Positions 46,891 through 46,944 of a DNA stretch of 46,944 nt are shown here, in pieces; the first letter of the stretch is position 1, and every line of letters begins with the position of its first letter. Source of the stretch: an uncultured bacterium. Its GTDB lineage: Bacteria > Bacillota_I > Bacilli_A > RFN20 > CAG-826. Under the pieces are notes generated by a model. It was not told the origin of the DNA, ran no database searches, and was given only the letters and a program-made list of their open reading frames with translations. The stretch is taken from assembly GCA_949283025.1 (NCBI GenBank), contig CASDRB010000014.1, forward strand, positions 1 through 46,944. The letters are read 5' to 3'. The translations under genes were made by a program, and so were the position numbers.

Positions 46891-46944
46891 AAAACCTCCG
46901 TGTTAGAATTAATTCGGTTCGGCAACCAAATTAATTTAACAGGA
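46891..46944 (-). terminator. Long hairpin at the window edge, likely terminator of a minus-strand gene beyond it
   Basis: The left arm 46897-46919 and right arm 46924-46944 pair over about 20 bp (TCC, TGTTA, AATTAATT, GGTT) with bulged G at 46900 and 46906, one C/A mismatch and a CGGC loop. Read on the minus strand the stem is followed by GGAGG and TTTTTT, the form of an intrinsic terminator. The right arm runs to the last base, so the full stem may extend outside. Confidence 0.55.

Noticed and set aside
1-46944. TGA read as tryptophan (Mycoplasma code)
   Set aside because: All large genes (rpoB, rpoC, fusA, tuf and others) are full length in the standard code with Trp encoded by TGG, and no gene needs an in-frame TGA.
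1-46944. CRISPR array, tRNA or rRNA genes, insertion sequences
   Set aside because: No regularly spaced direct repeats, no cloverleaf-like sequence with T-loop, no rRNA blocks and no transposase were seen.

Overview
The window is AT-rich bacterial chromosome. Every coding sequence reads through in the standard code. The gene content and order are those of a Bacillota/Mollicutes-related bacterium, possibly a host-associated lineage near Acholeplasmatales, RF39 or Izemoplasmatales; that placement is inference. Pointers in that direction are the very low GC, many lipoproteins with LxxC lipoboxes, a core rpmG-secE-nusG / rplKA-rplJL-rsmC-rpoBC / rpsL-rpsG-fusA / tuf series, an Asn at the classical rifampicin position of RpoB as in Mollicutes, and a nuclease-linked ABC importer that resembles a Mycoplasma locus. 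None of the 39 complete genes ends in TGA (34 TAA, 5 TAG), and TGA is not used as a sense codon.

Layout. 1-4.4 kb: start of an exported protein (minus strand), a Bacteroides Mpi-like serine invertase, smpB, a folate pair (folC and a FolT-like ECF S component), a small membrane protein and a lipoprotein endonuclease I. 4.5-7.7 kb: an EF-G paralogue with a non-canonical G3 motif, an unknown small protein and a MntP-type Mn exporter. 7.8-11 kb: rpmG-secE-nusG, then a divergent KtrB-KtrA potassium uptake pair lying between nusG and rplK. 11-21.6 kb: rplK-rplA with a structured leader, an L10 leader RNA, rplJ-rplL, an RsmC-type methyltransferase, rpoB and rpoC. 21.8-25.1 kb: two tandem M6-type metalloprotease lipoproteins. 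25.1-29.6 kb: rpsL (leader with an attenuator-like terminator), rpsG, fusA and tuf. 29.7-32.7 kb: a ZIP metal transporter and two RDD-family membrane proteins.

32.7-46.8 kb is the most interesting part. It is a co-directional series of eight genes: a large membrane-anchored surface protein, a sugar-type ABC ATPase carrying a roughly 270-residue insertion inside its nucleotide-binding domain, two permeases, two paralogous solute-binding lipoproteins, a thermonuclease (SNase-like) lipoprotein with its catalytic residues intact, a zinc-ribbon membrane protein, and a 917-residue lipoprotein with Big_2-like and repeated OB-like modules. I read this as a surface machine that captures and cuts nucleic acid and imports the products, related to but more elaborate than the Mycoplasma SNase/ABC loci. 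The separate EndA-like lipoprotein at 3.5 kb could feed it.

Control signals are visible: sigma-70-type promoters, intrinsic terminators (two bidirectional), ribosomal-protein leaders, inverted repeats over two promoters, and several transcription-unit heads (smpB, folC, mntP, the second protease) whose -10 box sits 7-10 nt from an ATG without a Shine-Dalgarno site, suggesting leaderless mRNAs. No tRNA, rRNA, CRISPR array, insertion sequence or replication origin was seen, and no stretch over 300 bases is empty.
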